A stretch of 64,000 nucleotides of DNA from the NCBI RefSeq assembly GCF_032854445.1, contig NC_088303.1, positions 2,921,501 to 2,985,500 on the forward strand. Direction: 5' to 3'. Positions 48,191 to 59,620 of the stretch are shown here, piece after piece; the first letter of the stretch is position 1; every line of letters begins with the position of its first letter. Both the position numbers and the translations under genes were made by a program. This DNA is from Liolophura sinensis. Lineage: Eukaryota > Mollusca > Polyplacophora > Chitonida > Chitonidae. Below the pieces are notes generated by a model. That model had not been told where the DNA came from, did no database searches, and saw only the letters and a list, made by a program, of their open reading frames with translations.

Positions 48191-49734
48191 AGTTTGTCAA
48201 CTGATAGTGCTATGATATAATTATAACGGAACATATGTGATATAAAAAGGTTTAATTTATTACGTTAGAACAAAGAAATGAGAAGTACGATTTGTGCGTA
48301 CTTGGCGTATGCACGTTGCTCTAATTCACCTGGACTAGTTATGTGTAAAAGCAGGATGGTCATGTATGTAAATGTTAGAGCTACTGCCGTCACCCAGAAA
48401 AATTAAACGGTAAGGTCGATTCTATTTTAAGATTGTCAGATCAGCAGTGAACGTTGCTAACTGTTTCTATGTAGTTCAGGCACGAGTTCGTGGAGATTTC
48501 TGTGTGCAACTCTTACCATAATATGGAGGTATAAACATTTCTAGATTTATACAAATATTTGAAGAACTGAGAAAATTAGTTAAGCATTAAGTGCAGTACA
48601 TGTATATTCTGCGAATCCAGTTCTCGTTTATGGTTGTTTATAAACGTCATAAAGAGTAGGTCTACAGAAGTAAGCCTACTTGTAACGGGTAATAGTGACT
48701 TAGGTAGGCGAATACAAGCTAACCGAAAGTACCAGCAAATGGCTGAAGGTCAAGGTCAGATAATCTGTGTTTCATGGTAAAACTGATCTGAGTTTCTCCG
48801 ATTACAGTGAAAGCTGATCCAAACCGGTACAGGCTGCAGAGCTGGATGGCTGATTAGCAACTTTGATATAGGAAGCGTTTGAATGGCTATTTCCGCAGAA
48901 ACGACTGAGGGAGGAGAGGCTGTGAGTGAAATGGAGACGTACCATCGGTCTGCAAGAGAGATGGGCCCACAACTAAGGCCATAGCCCTACTGGTGACACC
49001 CAGTTCCAGCTGGATGTTATCTGGTTGCACACAGGATGCACGTGTGGATTTAAACGCCAATGACTTGGAGCAGGACACGCAGGTTAGTATTTCTTTACCC
49101 ATCTTCATCCACATGTGCATTTTTTAGCAGTATACAAGACTGTGAGATCGATATTTTTTATACCACTAAGTACATTCAAAGTCGGTGCAAATTACTACTT
49201 TTTCATGAACTGGGGATTCCGTTGGTTTCATTGTGTAAATTTGCTGAATTGTTTGTTTCGACACCGTCATAGGCCTAACGCCTATCAATGAGATGGTTTG
49301 TTTCGCACCGGCATAGGCCTAACGCCTATCAGTGAGATGGTTTATTATAAAAAGGCAACCTGTTATTACAATTTACATTCAGACCGTTTAACTTTTACTC
49401 TATTTTTTATTTATGTATTATATTATCTTGTTGATATGGTTATCAGCTCCGAAGTTGGGCCTAATGAGCCTGATGAGAATGAAGTCAATGAAATAAAGTC
49501 AAAATAATTAAATATCTAGGCGTTAAATCAGACATTCGTACATCAGCCGTCAGCAAAAAATAGACCCGAACCTAAACCAACGTTCCATTCACCTCCCCCC
49601 CCCCCCACCAGAGAAATGAGAAAGTATATGAAGTATATGGTATTAAGGCAAATTCATGCAAAGAGGATGAAAGATTCTAGCCCTTGTTCCCATTCATGAA
49701 AAAGAGAATATATAAGTATGCCCTTACAATTTGG
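48191..49734. other. Intergenic, one weak exon candidate
   Basis: An open stretch at about 48986-49080, ending at a GTTAGT donor (gacacgcag before it), could be an exon but has no recognised protein pattern. A 27-bp near-duplicate (gcataggcctaacgcctatc) occurs at 49268 and 49312. Nothing else is seen. Confidence 0.4.
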
Positions 49735-49863
49735 TGCACAACACCATAGCTTGTATTTACACCATAGTTTGTATTTACACCATAGCTTGTATTTACACCA
49801 TAGCTTGTATTTACACCATAGCTTGTGTTAAAACCATTGCTTGTATCAACACCATAACTTGTT
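49735..49863. repeat. 18-bp tandem repeat, 7 copies
   Basis: Unit caccatagcttgtattta, degenerate at the right end. Confidence 0.92.
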
Positions 49864-50667
49864 TTCGATACATGTTGTTTTTGTGCTTCATTGAGGTGAA
49901 TTAAAGAGAAGGAGACTAATTTAAGGAAAGAGATCGTATCCAGTAAGGTGCATGAGGCAGCTACATACCAGCTTGGCAGTATTGGCTTACTTTGCTTTTC
50001 CTGAAATTGCATTACATTACATTGAATTACATCTTAAAAATTGTATTTGTACGATAGAATTATGTATATAATATGTCTACGTGGAGTGGTACATTCGCAA
50101 CTGACAAGACACAAGGCTTCAATATAATATCATATATTTTGTAAGGAAAGGACTCACTGATAGGGAAAAACCATCCGCCGAAATCAGTTCAGCCAAATGC
50201 AAAATGTGTTTAGTCCATCTAGACCCTGCTTACTAATCCACTAATTATATCCCCCTCAACGAAGTATACTCATTGTTAACCAGCACTTAGCTAAGGGCAC
50301 TCCACATACTTACAACATACGTTGTCATGGTAGTTAAGGCCTTAGGTCTGTACTTCTCATTCTCCGGGGGCGAGAGCAGATACACTGGCGTATTTATTTT
50401 AGGAAACGGCTTAAAAGGCGGCGAATAGGACTTTCCAGTTTGCCACAGAGGCTGCCCCTCGACCCCCACCTGTAGGCCTGTGATACTAGCAGCTGGGTTT
50501 TCGGTTATGTTTTCAATATCTTTTTAAAAATTTTCAGTAAATACAAATGTTCGGGAAGACAAAGGCAATTCTAGTCACTACCGAGGAATGGTGTGGAATG
50601 CGCATGTTTGACATTATTTTATATACAGTTGTGTGATGTCATAACCAGGAATTTTTCATCCTAATTA
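49864..50667. other. Intergenic, nothing recognised
   Basis: No coding signal, tandem array or known element seen. Confidence 0.5.
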
Positions 50668-51266
50668 CTATGGCGGCCATTCTACTGACCAATGCGGTCA
50701 TCGTACTTACTATGGCGGCCTTCCTAATTACTATGGCGGCCATTCTACTGACCATTGCGGTCATCGTACTTACTGTGGCGGCCATCCTACTTACTATGGC
50801 GGCCATCCTACTTACTATGGGGGTCATCGTACTTACTATGGCGGCCATTCTACTTACCATTGCGGTCATCGTACTTACTGTGGCGGCCATCCTACTTACC
50901 ATTGCGGTCATCGTACTTACTATGGCGGCCTTCCTAATTACTATGGCGGCCATTCTACTTACCATTGCGGTCATCGTACTTACTGTTGTCGGCCATCCTA
51001 CTTACTATGGCGGCCATCCTACTTACTATGGCGGCCATCCTACTTACTATGGCGGTCATCGTACTTACTATGGCGGCCATTCTACTTACCATTGCGGTCA
51101 TCGTACTTACTATGGCGGTCATCGTACTTACTATGGCGGCCATCCTAATTACTATGGCGGTCATCGTACTTACTATGGCGGCCATTCTACTTACCATTGC
51201 GGTCATCGTACTTACTGTGGCGGCCATCCTACTTACTGCGGCGGCCATCCTTCTTACTACGGCGAC
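50668..51266. repeat. 21-bp tandem repeat with YY1-like motif, about 28 copies
   Basis: Unit ttactatggcggccatccta plus c, alternating with cttaccattgcggtcatcgt-type units. Many units contain atggcggccat, which resembles the YY1 consensus aaNATGGCGGC. Because 21 is divisible by 3, periodic ORFs open on both strands. Confidence 0.94.
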
Positions 51267-51534
51267 CTTAAATCATGAGGGAAAAAAAGCCCCACACAAA
51301 GGAGCCAATACAACGTGGTTTACTGTACCTGTTTCTGTTTCAGCTGGCCTGAGATTAGACTACCTTACCTATTGAGGAAATATATTATAGGGCATACGTG
51401 GAAAAATCTCGACTGCCATCGATTCTCAAGAGAGGAAGGAATAAAAGGGGGCGTACCGACGATGAGACGATTAGGTGTTTTCGGGTATGAACTACCTAAC
51501 CAAACAAAGGCTTTTAGACGCTTTTTAAAAATAT

Positions 51535-51748
51535 TTTATTTGTTTTATTGATTTGTGTTTTACGCCGTACTCAAGAATATTTCACTTATACCACGGCGGC
51601 CAGCATTATGGTGGAGGAAACGAGGCAGAGCCCGGGGGATTTAAAAACATTTTATAGTCATTGAGCGTTTGATTAATGTTTAGGCCCACATTTTGCTCAA
51701 GAATATTTCACTTGTGCCTATGACTTCAGTTAGGTTTATGGCTGAACA
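51535..51748 (+). repeat. Two partial 'cattatggtggg' elements in tandem
   Basis: First piece: tgatttgtgttttacgccgt, actcaagaatatttcactta, cagcattatggtggaggaaa, ending cagagcccggggga. Second, more diverged piece: gtttaggcccacattttgct, caagaatatttcacttgtgc. Confidence 0.8.
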
Positions 51749-52703
51749 GAAAACCAGACAGAACGATGGAGACACCTCCTCACTTCGACAAGTTCCCAGC
51801 AAATCTCCTAACTTAAACCCTCAACCATGTTAATAAGCGTTAGATTTGACCCAACCTTATTTGCTCATGGGCTATAGGGGACCCCCGGCAAAGACCATTG
51901 GTTTGAACGGCAAGCGCGAACATGTTCATGAACTCTGTCTTCTATCATTGTCAAAGGAGATAATATATTGTCAGCATATATGTGTCATCAGAGAACAAGC
52001 ATTAGGACAATTATGCTACTAAGGGAAATGTCTTTTGCTGTTTTTTTTTTCTCTTTTTGAAACCACAACAACGCTTTAAGCGTGCCGTCCATTTGAACCC
52101 TTGAAATGCATTCTGATTGGATACATCTCGAGGAGACACTGACATTTATGGGGAAAAGGTTTGTCCATACACTCAAACATATATGAGATGATTATATCGT
52201 TGTTACATCAATATACTAAACAGATGTACATTTCTCTCACTATTTGCTCGCATTTCATTTCAGATATGGCAGACTCCCAATCAGTATGAGCAAACAAGAA
52301 AAGAGGGCAAAGATGAAGAACATCGTTTTTTCTCGCGTATTCGCGTGTCTCCGCGTGTCTCCGCGATCGCAAATGGCAGGGCGCGCGCACCCCACTTCCC
52401 CTTTTCCTGTATAACACTGCACGTTTCCACAACTGCATTCATTCATCAAACAAGGCAATCTTTTATTTTCTTCATTTTCATGATAAAAATTGCTTGACCT
52501 GTTTACATTGTCAAATCAGTTCTTAATGTTTGATACTAAATGAACTTGAGATAAATGTAGAGTTCACTGAGATACGATCTTAAACTGCATTAATTCCATG
52601 CTTACTAATCTACAACTTGCTTTTCGGTTCAGTTTAAATCCTGGAATTATGCTTCTTTATTGTTTCTAACATAAAGCACGTCTTTCATTTTGTCCCCGTG
52701 AAG
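51749..52703. other. Upstream region of the ZP exons, no confident exon
   Basis: 52262-52390 is CpG-rich (tcgcgtattcgcgtgtctcc) and has an acceptor-like ttcatttcag, but no exon with the required phase could be built. Nothing else is recognised. Confidence 0.4.
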
Positions 52704-53271
52704 CCGCCTCTCCGACTCCGGCAACTCGGTCAGACGTTATATGTGGGCAAGAAGGCATCCGGGTAGAGATTCCACTGAGCCAGTTAGAAGGGGATGACTT
52801 CACATTACAGGACCCCAAATGTAGTCTTACTGTCAGCGATGGCAAGCTTGTGGCAGACTTCGGCTTTTCAGACTGTGGCACTATGGCGGATTTCACCGAT
52901 GACGCTATCATCTTCAAGAACTTCATCACGCCGCTGCGGGTAGGAGACTCCGTGCCGATCATTTGTAAGTATCCGCGCCATAAAAATGTCACCCTGCCCT
53001 ATAAGATTGCCCAACGCAGCGTCCGCTTCTACGAGAAGGGCCTGGGGTCTCTGGAAATGGTAATGCGACAGTTCAGCTCGTCAGGATATCAGACTGAGAT
53101 TCAAGCCAGCAGCTACCCAATCTTCATCAACTCCGAGGAGCCTGTGTACCTGGAAGTCAGAGTTACAGGCAGCATGTCTGACGGACTGGCCGTTTTCCCA
53201 ACGAAGTGTCTGGCCTCGGCGTCCGCCTCACCTACCAACGACACCAATGCTCGGGAAATCATCAAGGACGG
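52704..53271 (+). CDS. ZP-domain exon: ZP-N and start of ZP-C
   Basis: 568 nt, open over 188 codons, with donor GTGAGG. The left border is uncertain: acceptor-like CCGTGAAG at 52703 or ATAAAG slightly upstream both give phase 1; an in-frame TAA about 36 bases upstream limits it. Includes ICGQEG, FGFSDCGTMADF and VFPTKCLASASASP. Confidence 0.85.
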
Positions 53272-53628
53272 GTGAGGAAATACAACAACATAAAAGACTA
53301 CAGCACAGAGACAAAAACCAGCAACGATAGTTGATGACTGGTCCCATGAACCGGTGAAATCCGGCCCCTTGTCCATTTCCCTCTGTTAGAGTTTTACTAT
53401 GTTCATGTAAATGCTTAAAAGGTAGCCACATACAGGCCGCCTTGACACTTGTCACTGTGTGCCTATACCAAGTGAAAGTGGAGAAAACAGAAAACGCCAT
53501 TTCTGACGTTATTTATACGGTTCTCTTCACCCAATATTCCACATCCGTAATCTTCACCGATACTAAACAACAATCAAATAGGCCTATATCAAATCAAATC
53601 TTCACCCGAAATTCGTTAACCACACGTC

Positions 53629-53687
<59 letters not shown>

Positions 53688-56600
53688 ACCCGTACACCTC
53701 CTCACGCGACATTCGTATATGCCACTCGTCACACGCACTAGCATACAACTTTTCGCCAGGCCTTATATATCAATCTCTACCCGACATAGGTATACCATTA
53801 TTTACCCGATATTCGTATATATCACTCTTTACCCGACATTCGTATACCATTCTTTATCGACATTCGAATATGCCACTATTTACCCGACATTAGTATACCA
53901 CTCTTCACCAGACATTCGCGTATATCAATTTCTAACTGATATTGCTACGCCATTATTTATCCAACATTCCTATATACTGCCGATATTATTATACCACTCT
54001 TCAACCGATATTGGTATACCATGATTTACCTGACATTCGTATATACCACTCTTTACCCGACATTCGTACGCAATCTTCACCCGGCACTAGCATACCACTC
54101 TTTACCCGACTTTCGTATACCACCCTTTAGCCGACAGTCGTATTACCATGCATTCTGTAAACGACACAGCTGCACCATTATTTAACCAACATTAGCAATC
54201 CTATATACCATTCTTCACCCGATATTAGTATACCACTCTTTACCCGACATTAGTATACGGCCCTTTACCGACATTCGTATACCACTCTTTACCCGACATT
54301 CGTATGCAATCTTCACCCGGCACTAGCATACCACTCTTTACCCGACTTTCGTATACCACCCTTTAACCGACAGTCGTATACCATGCATTCTGTAAACGAC
54401 CTAGCTGCACCATTATTTAACCAACATTAGCAGTCCTATATACCATTCTTCACCCGATATTAGTACACCACTCTTCACCCGACATTCGTATAGCACCCTT
54501 CACCAGAAATTCGAAAACAACTCTCTAACCTACAGTCCAAATACAACGATTTACCCGACATTCGTATGCCATAAATTCTTTATCTGACATTCGTATACCA
54601 TTCTTCATGCGACTTCGTACATAATACAATTCTTCACCCGACTTTCACATGCTATTCTTCGTTCAACATTCCTTTACCACTCTTCATCCAACAATCGTTT
54701 ACTGCTGTTCATGCACCCAACATTTGTAGGTACAACATTTGTACACCGGCCGCCCTTAATGATCCAACAGTTGTAATTTAAGGTTTAATAGGTACTACCA
54801 ATATATATATATACATTTATTTATTGTATTGAGGGACTGACAGTTACCTACACGAATTTGGTATATAGCATAGAACCTAATATTCATGTGCATGTTAATG
54901 AAACGCAATTTGACTGGAACGAACCACAAGTAAATATCGTAAGTCCGTCGTTGCACGGTCTAAAACGCCGATGCAGCGATTTCTGTTGGTATTCCATTGA
55001 TTGCATCCCTGAAAGACCTCAATTTAAATATATTTCCTTTTATTACATGTGTGTAAAGATGTATATATGTAACTTTTTTGTATATTTATAGGATATCCCT
55101 AAGTGGCCGCAGGCTATGGGGATTTCTCCCATTGTAAATTAAAATGAAATTAATTAAAACCAGCCCATCATCTTCCTTCCAGATGTAAGACAGATACCAG
55201 CGTTGTCATCTACCCCTCTTCGGCTGGTAAGCTTCGGTTCCGGTTCAACGCCTTCAGTTTAACTCCAAAAAGCAGTGTTACCTACGTCCACTGTGAAATG
55301 TTGGTATGCAGTGTACTAGACAGATCCTCGAAGTGCCACAACGACTGCTCCGGTTCAGGCGATACAATGAGGGCTAAGCGGTCTCTGCAGGCAACAGCCG
55401 AACACAACGGACACTTCGTCTCCAGTGGTCCCCTCTTCCTAGACAACAACCAATCAGGCACAGGTAAACAGATATGAAATTTATATTAACAAGGACGGTC
55501 GTGTTTCAAAGAATAGACAACAAATAATATTATCTGACTTGTTTAGGAAAGGGGGTGAAAACAGACATAATATGCTTGGTAACCGTATAAAACAACTTCT
55601 AACAAGGAATTCTTATGAGGTCATGGGATGCGCCATATTTGTGCACCCGGGAACACGAGGTCATGGGATGCGCCATATTTGAGCACCCGGGAACACGATC
55701 TCATGGGATGCGCCATATTTGAGCACCCGGGAACACGAGGTCATGGGATGCGCCATATTTGAACATCCGGGAACTCGAGGTCATGGGATGCGCCATATTT
55801 GAGCACCCGGGAACACAACGTCGCGTGACTTGTACCAAAAGCATGCCAGTGGTTTATTCCCGACAGTTTCCTCCAGTTGCCCAATAAACTTCATAACCCG
55901 AGGCTGCTAGGGTAGAAGTCAAAAAATCAGTGGCGTTATACAACAGTTAATGAATAAATCAGTACTGGTGCATAAATACAGTAAGATGTTTTGGGACATT
56001 ATTAAAAAGCCAGCCATCGGATTTGGTGGCCTATCTGGCAGAGGTGGTTAGCCTGTCACTAATACGGTCGTCGTGAGTTAAAAGTCCAGCTTATGCTGGC
56101 TTTCTCTCCGGGAAGGTCTGTCAGCAGTCTGCGGATGGTCGTGGATTTTCTGCCACCATAATCCTGGCCGCCGTTGTATAAGTGAGATATTGTTCACTAT
56201 ACAAAAAAAACAAGACTGAAATAAATTTTGGTCATAGAGTTGCAGTAGACACTCATAGTACAGAGACCCAGCCAACCATCGGTAGCTATTTGAATATCAA
56301 AGACCAAGGAAATCTTACCTCATAGCTCAACATTTTGCTCTGCTGTTCACGGGGCTGCCATTTCCTCCCATACTACATAGATTGCCAAATGCAGTTCGCG
56401 ATTTGCATATCAAAAACCTTTGTGGTAAAGTTGTGTCCAACTCCCCACAGTGTCTTTTGCTACAATGATTTACAACTCTATTACATATGAAGTCACTGCT
56501 CTGCAATTCTTACTCATACGATGAACAATGATATTTGTGACATTATAATAGTTTGGGTCTTTCTTGTTGATTTAGTGGCAAGATCAAGGTACTTTATAAT

Positions 56601-57603
56601 GAGAGGATAAAATCTGTGTATGACAGTGTCAATCATTCTACTTTTTGGTTGTTTAGAGGTAAAAATTTGAATGTATCTCATGACTTGAACATTATGCAGT
56701 TTTACAAACTCCTCAGTCAAGCGTACTACCCGTATTCTTTGAATGCTTTGTTATAATTGTTTTATAATTATTTTTCTTGTTGAAAGTAACACACTTTCTG
56801 TGCATTGGACTATCACATGTATGTTGACATCGCATGCCTCTCACCTGAGATATAGTATATCCCAGCTCTCACAACACGTTCGTTTGACCTATAGGTAAGC
56901 GAAAGCGGGTAATGGCCAAGTGCTGAGGGCGATTACCTTTCTATCGCTAACACACGAGGTACGGGTTCAACCTTAGCCTTGATCGGGCAATCTGTAGGCT
57001 CCTGTCCTCTCAAGATTTGTGCGGCCTTAATGGCTATTAACTGACCGTCCATCTCATGTCGCCGTTAGCGCAGTCTAAATCGTTCGCTGAACACTAATTG
57101 CTTCACGAACTTGGTGTCTATCTACGTCACAAGTAGCAAAGTTCGTCAGTAAATTGCCGAAGGTTGATGGTTTACACCATCTGGTTCCTCCTCCCCTTGT
57201 GATAAAACTGGCCACCGTCATATAGGTGAAAAATTCTTAAGGAAAGGAGTAAACGCCAGTCAAGTAAACAAATATACGTAAACCGAGCACAGAAGCTATA
57301 AGCGAAATTCGATTTGAAGAGGTGTAAAAGATTATTTCTTTCGCACTAAAATTTGTTGATAAACCTTTAATGTATTATTCCCTTCTTATTTTTAATATGG
57401 ATTTATAGGCATATATTCTGACCATTTCATCATCTTTGAGCTGTAAACAGGTGTTCGTTTGTTTTGTGTGAGTTGTAGGTTCCAGTCTCGTGGCCGTATT
57501 TGGTGTGGTGGCTGTAGTCAGCATGGTTGTTTCCGTGGTTGCAGTTGCTGTTGCCACGGTTACCGAGAGAAGGCGGAGAACCAAATCCAGGGACATTAAC
57601 TAA
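52704..57603 (+). CDS. Zona pellucida (ZP) domain membrane protein, C-terminal exons
   Basis: Three exons: 52704-53271, 55183-55463, 57479-57603, with consistent phases (1-2, 2-1, 1-stop). The first spans ZP-N and the start of ZP-C (VICGQEGIRVEIP, FSDCGTMADFTDDAIIFKN, YKIAQRSVRFYEKG, EPVYLEVRVTG). The second completes ZP-C (CKTDTSVVIYP, KLRFRFNAFSF, VHCEMLVC). Ten cysteines lie in the domain, the number expected for the type II ZP pattern. A furin-type RAKR-S site and a following hydrophobic patch (FVSSGPLFL) precede exon 3, which encodes a Val/Ala-rich transmembrane helix and the short basic tail TERRRRTKSRDIN. ZP domains polymerise into extracellular filaments after furin cleavage. The signal peptide and any upstream domains are missing, so the specific role (egg coat, apical matrix or other) is unknown. 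Confidence 0.88.
53626..53685. repeat. (TA)n microsatellite
   Basis: Uninterrupted ta run at about 53632-53684 in the ZP gene intron. Confidence 0.95.
53686..54725. repeat. Degenerate 25-bp tandem array, about 40 copies
   Basis: Unit acccgacattcgtataccac, then tcttt, with many substitutions and short indels. A longer duplicated block is embedded (54045-54240 resembles 54281-54475). It fills the intron between the first two ZP exons. Confidence 0.9.
54726..55182 (+). other. ZP gene intron, nothing recognised
   Basis: A+T-rich sequence with a short (ta) run near 54801. No repeat family recognised. Confidence 0.5.
55183..55463 (+). CDS. ZP-domain exon: end of ZP-C, furin site
   Basis: 281 nt, phase 2 to 1, with acceptor CTTCCTTCCAG and donor GTAAAC. 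Encodes six of the ten cysteines if the closing CHNDC pair is counted. RAKRS follows as the consensus cleavage site (about 55370-55384), then GHFVSSGPLFLDNNQSGTG. Confidence 0.9.
55608..55820. repeat. 40-bp tandem repeat, 5 copies
   Basis: Unit gaggtcatgggatgcgccat, then atttgagcacccgggaacac. G+C-rich for this region, with a cccggg core. In the last ZP-gene intron. Confidence 0.95.
56040..56200 (-). repeat. Dispersed 'cattatggtggg' element, reverse orientation
   Basis: Blocks gcttatgctggctttctctc, gggaaggtctgtcagcagtc, tgcggatggtcgtggatttt, ccaccataatcctggccgcc, gttgtataagtgagata. In the last ZP-gene intron. Confidence 0.85.
56890..57278 (+). mobile_element. Second tRNA-headed SINE family
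   Basis: The head has an A-box-like tggccaagtgctga (56914-56927) and a B-box-like ggtacgggttcaacc (56958-56972), about the spacing seen in tRNA genes with a long variable arm. The body and tail include gtcatataggtgaaaaattc and gtaaacgccagtcaagtaaa. The tail resembles the fragment at 42310-42430. No target-site duplication was identified. Confidence 0.65.
57479..57603 (+). CDS. ZP-protein exon: transmembrane helix and stop
   Basis: 125 nt, phase 1 to TAA, with acceptor GAGTTGTAG. Encodes about 26 hydrophobic residues (VAVFGVVAVVSMVVSVVAVA and so on), then ERRRRTKSRDIN. The positive charges after the helix place the tail in the cytosol (type I topology). Confidence 0.9.
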
Positions 57604-58699
57604 AGTCACCAACGGATTTATCTACATATATATGCAACACATAACCTTAATTAATCAGATAGCAAGATGTTCTTATTTCAGCTTTTGTTTGATTACGTTC
57701 AAAACTGAATGTATGAATGTATGAATATGCAAGGAATTTATATAGATAGTAACTCGTGATTCATGTATGTAAATGATAAATATCTGCTTTTTGATGTGTA
57801 AATGTAGGCGGATAATATGCATAAAATGCAATGAATTATATAATAGTAAACTCACACACACTAAACAAATTTTTATCTTTGCCTCTGAAATTTTCGTGAT
57901 TCTCATATTAGCTCTGTTGCTACACTTAATTCATTAAAACAGTTTGCCTCGAAAGCATAATGTGCTATCATGTTTTCCCGCGTTTGCATGAGTGACGAAG
58001 TTTGATTTCCTTTTTCTTGTGTATTTCCCCGTATGAGATGTATAATAAAACCCGCTTTTGCATCACGTCTGTGATTTGTAGACATTTTTTAACCGTAAGA
58101 GGCCCAAATACGTCACGTGTTCAAATCCACCTCCAACTGGTTTGGCGCCTTAAGCTGAATAAATGTAACAAAAGGGCAGCTGTTAAATAAATGAATGCTT
58201 TATCGTTAGAAACGTTGCGGACGTATACGTAGGGGGCCTATACACGTAGTGTACAGCAGCCATTTTGTTTTGCTCTGACTTGAATGTCTCTTGCCACACT
58301 ATTGGTGTATCGGAATATCAAATGACTAGTGAGTGGAATATGAGAAGCAAAGATTTGGTGCTCTCGATACTTGATTACTTGTCTGAAGATGTCATGTGTT
58401 ACAACGCTATATATATGAAAGTATCTGATGACGACTGTCTCTAGATCAACACACACGGCGATTTACCGTCCGCCAGTTGTCATCTGTCAAATACGGATTT
58501 TATCCGTTCATGATGGCACGGATCATATAACGTTTAAGGAATATGATATCATCAACAACAGTTTATGTGGGCATATATACATATATATAAACATATATAC
58601 AGAGCAGAGACCTGTTTTTGGTCGCATGGCTACAGTGTCCCGGTCTCACGCCAACATACGCATCTGCTGCCTCACTGGAAGGCCACGCCGAAGATACTG
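57604..58699 (+). other. ZP gene 3' flank, nothing further recognised
   Basis: Probable 3' UTR, then A+T-rich intergenic DNA with short (at) runs near 58575-58600. No exon or element was identified. Confidence 0.5.
58044..58049 (+). terminator. Candidate polyadenylation signal of the ZP gene
   Basis: AATAAA about 440 nt after the stop. An ATTAAA near 57932 and another AATAAA near 58158 are alternatives. Confidence 0.4.
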
Positions 58700-58826
58700 G
58701 ACATGAGTCCTCACGAACACCAGGCATGAGTCCCCACGGACACCAGGCATAAGTGCCCACGGACACCAGGTATGAGGCCCCACGGACACCAGGCTTGAGG
58801 CCCCACGGGCACCAGGCACACCAGTA
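58700..58826. repeat. 23-bp tandem repeat, 5-6 copies
   Basis: Unit cacggacaccaggcatgagt plus ccc, with a G+C-rich variant (gaggccccacgg). Intergenic, between two convergent genes. Confidence 0.93.
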
Positions 58827-59208
58827 TATACAATAACCAGAAGAGAATTCTTAATCATTGAATGGTTAAAGACATCAGAAAAGATACTGAAGGTATAAAA
58901 ACCGGAAATTTCATAAGAATCAATTGTTCAGATGTGTACTGAAATTTAAATCAGGCTTAAAACATGATACCAGTCTCATCCTTTCATTAAAAAACAGAAA
59001 TAATGGCATTTTAGTTTTGAGTAGGCCTACATACAAAAAACACTTGTGTTGAAATCTAACATAACAACTTGTGTTGTTTTCATTCAACACGGATGTGTTA
59101 TCCTAACACAAACGTGTAAAATAAATGTGAAGTACAGTGTTTGTGATACAAAATAATAAAACACAAAAGATCAATGGCGGTCATATATGAGCAAAGTTCA
59201 TACATGCG
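58827..59208. other. Intergenic between convergent genes
   Basis: Contains a patch of inverted cttgtgttg / caacacaag-like words at 59040-59115 (see findings) and nothing else recognisable. Confidence 0.5.
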
Positions 59209-59214
59209 TTTATT
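59209..59214 (-). terminator. Candidate polyadenylation signal of the GH16 gene
   Basis: AATAAA on the minus strand about 190 nt beyond the expected stop. A short 'cattatggtggg'-family fragment (ccatactcaggaatatttca) overlaps 59220-59265. Confidence 0.4.
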
Positions 59215-59405
59215 TCTGAGGTAAAGGCCATACTCAGGAATATTTCACTTATATGACAGTGGGCAGGAAGAGAAAAACTGTTATCTAAACATATCAAGGA
59301 AAGGTCGAAAGAGCTATTTTTGTGTTGAAAGACTCTTTAATTACAAGATTTACAGTTATATTTCTACAAACTACAGGCTATATCTCTCGAACTTAAAGCG
59401 AACTG

Positions 59406-59620
59406 TTACTTGTAGGTCCACATAGTGACCGATCGAACCTGCATGGCGGCCTCATCACCTTTCCATGTGGGTTCCCAATGTGTCTGGCCGCCCAGAACTT
59501 TTGCATGGATTTTGATTGCCCCTCACTGTTTACCCAGGGCTTGGGGTAAGGACTGTTTTTAGCCCCATCCTGGAACCAGCCTTTGGTACCACCCACAGCG
59601 ACATTTAGGATGATGTAAAA
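59406..59620 (-). CDS. GH16 last exon with one-base loss
   Basis: Acceptor GCTTTCAG, phase 0. Encodes FYIILNVAVGGTKGWFQDG, then SMQKFWAA. The family pattern then resumes in another frame (THWEPTWKGDEAAMQVRSV, then TMWTYK-stop at 59408-59406). In the undisturbed frame the protein instead ends at a stop at 59395-59393 with an unrelated tail. 215 nt is one short of a whole number of codons. Confidence 0.8.

Noticed and set aside
47514-48234. His/Thr/Pro-repeat and Gly/Val/Cys-repeat ORFs
   Set aside because: Both strands and several frames are open through the GT-rich minisatellite; no real gene feature.
48873-49080. Candidate coding exon(s) with ATG at about 48873 or an open stretch ending at a GTTAGT donor
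   Set aside because: No pyrimidine-rich acceptor in the right place, no known protein pattern, and the phase does not fit the ZP exons.
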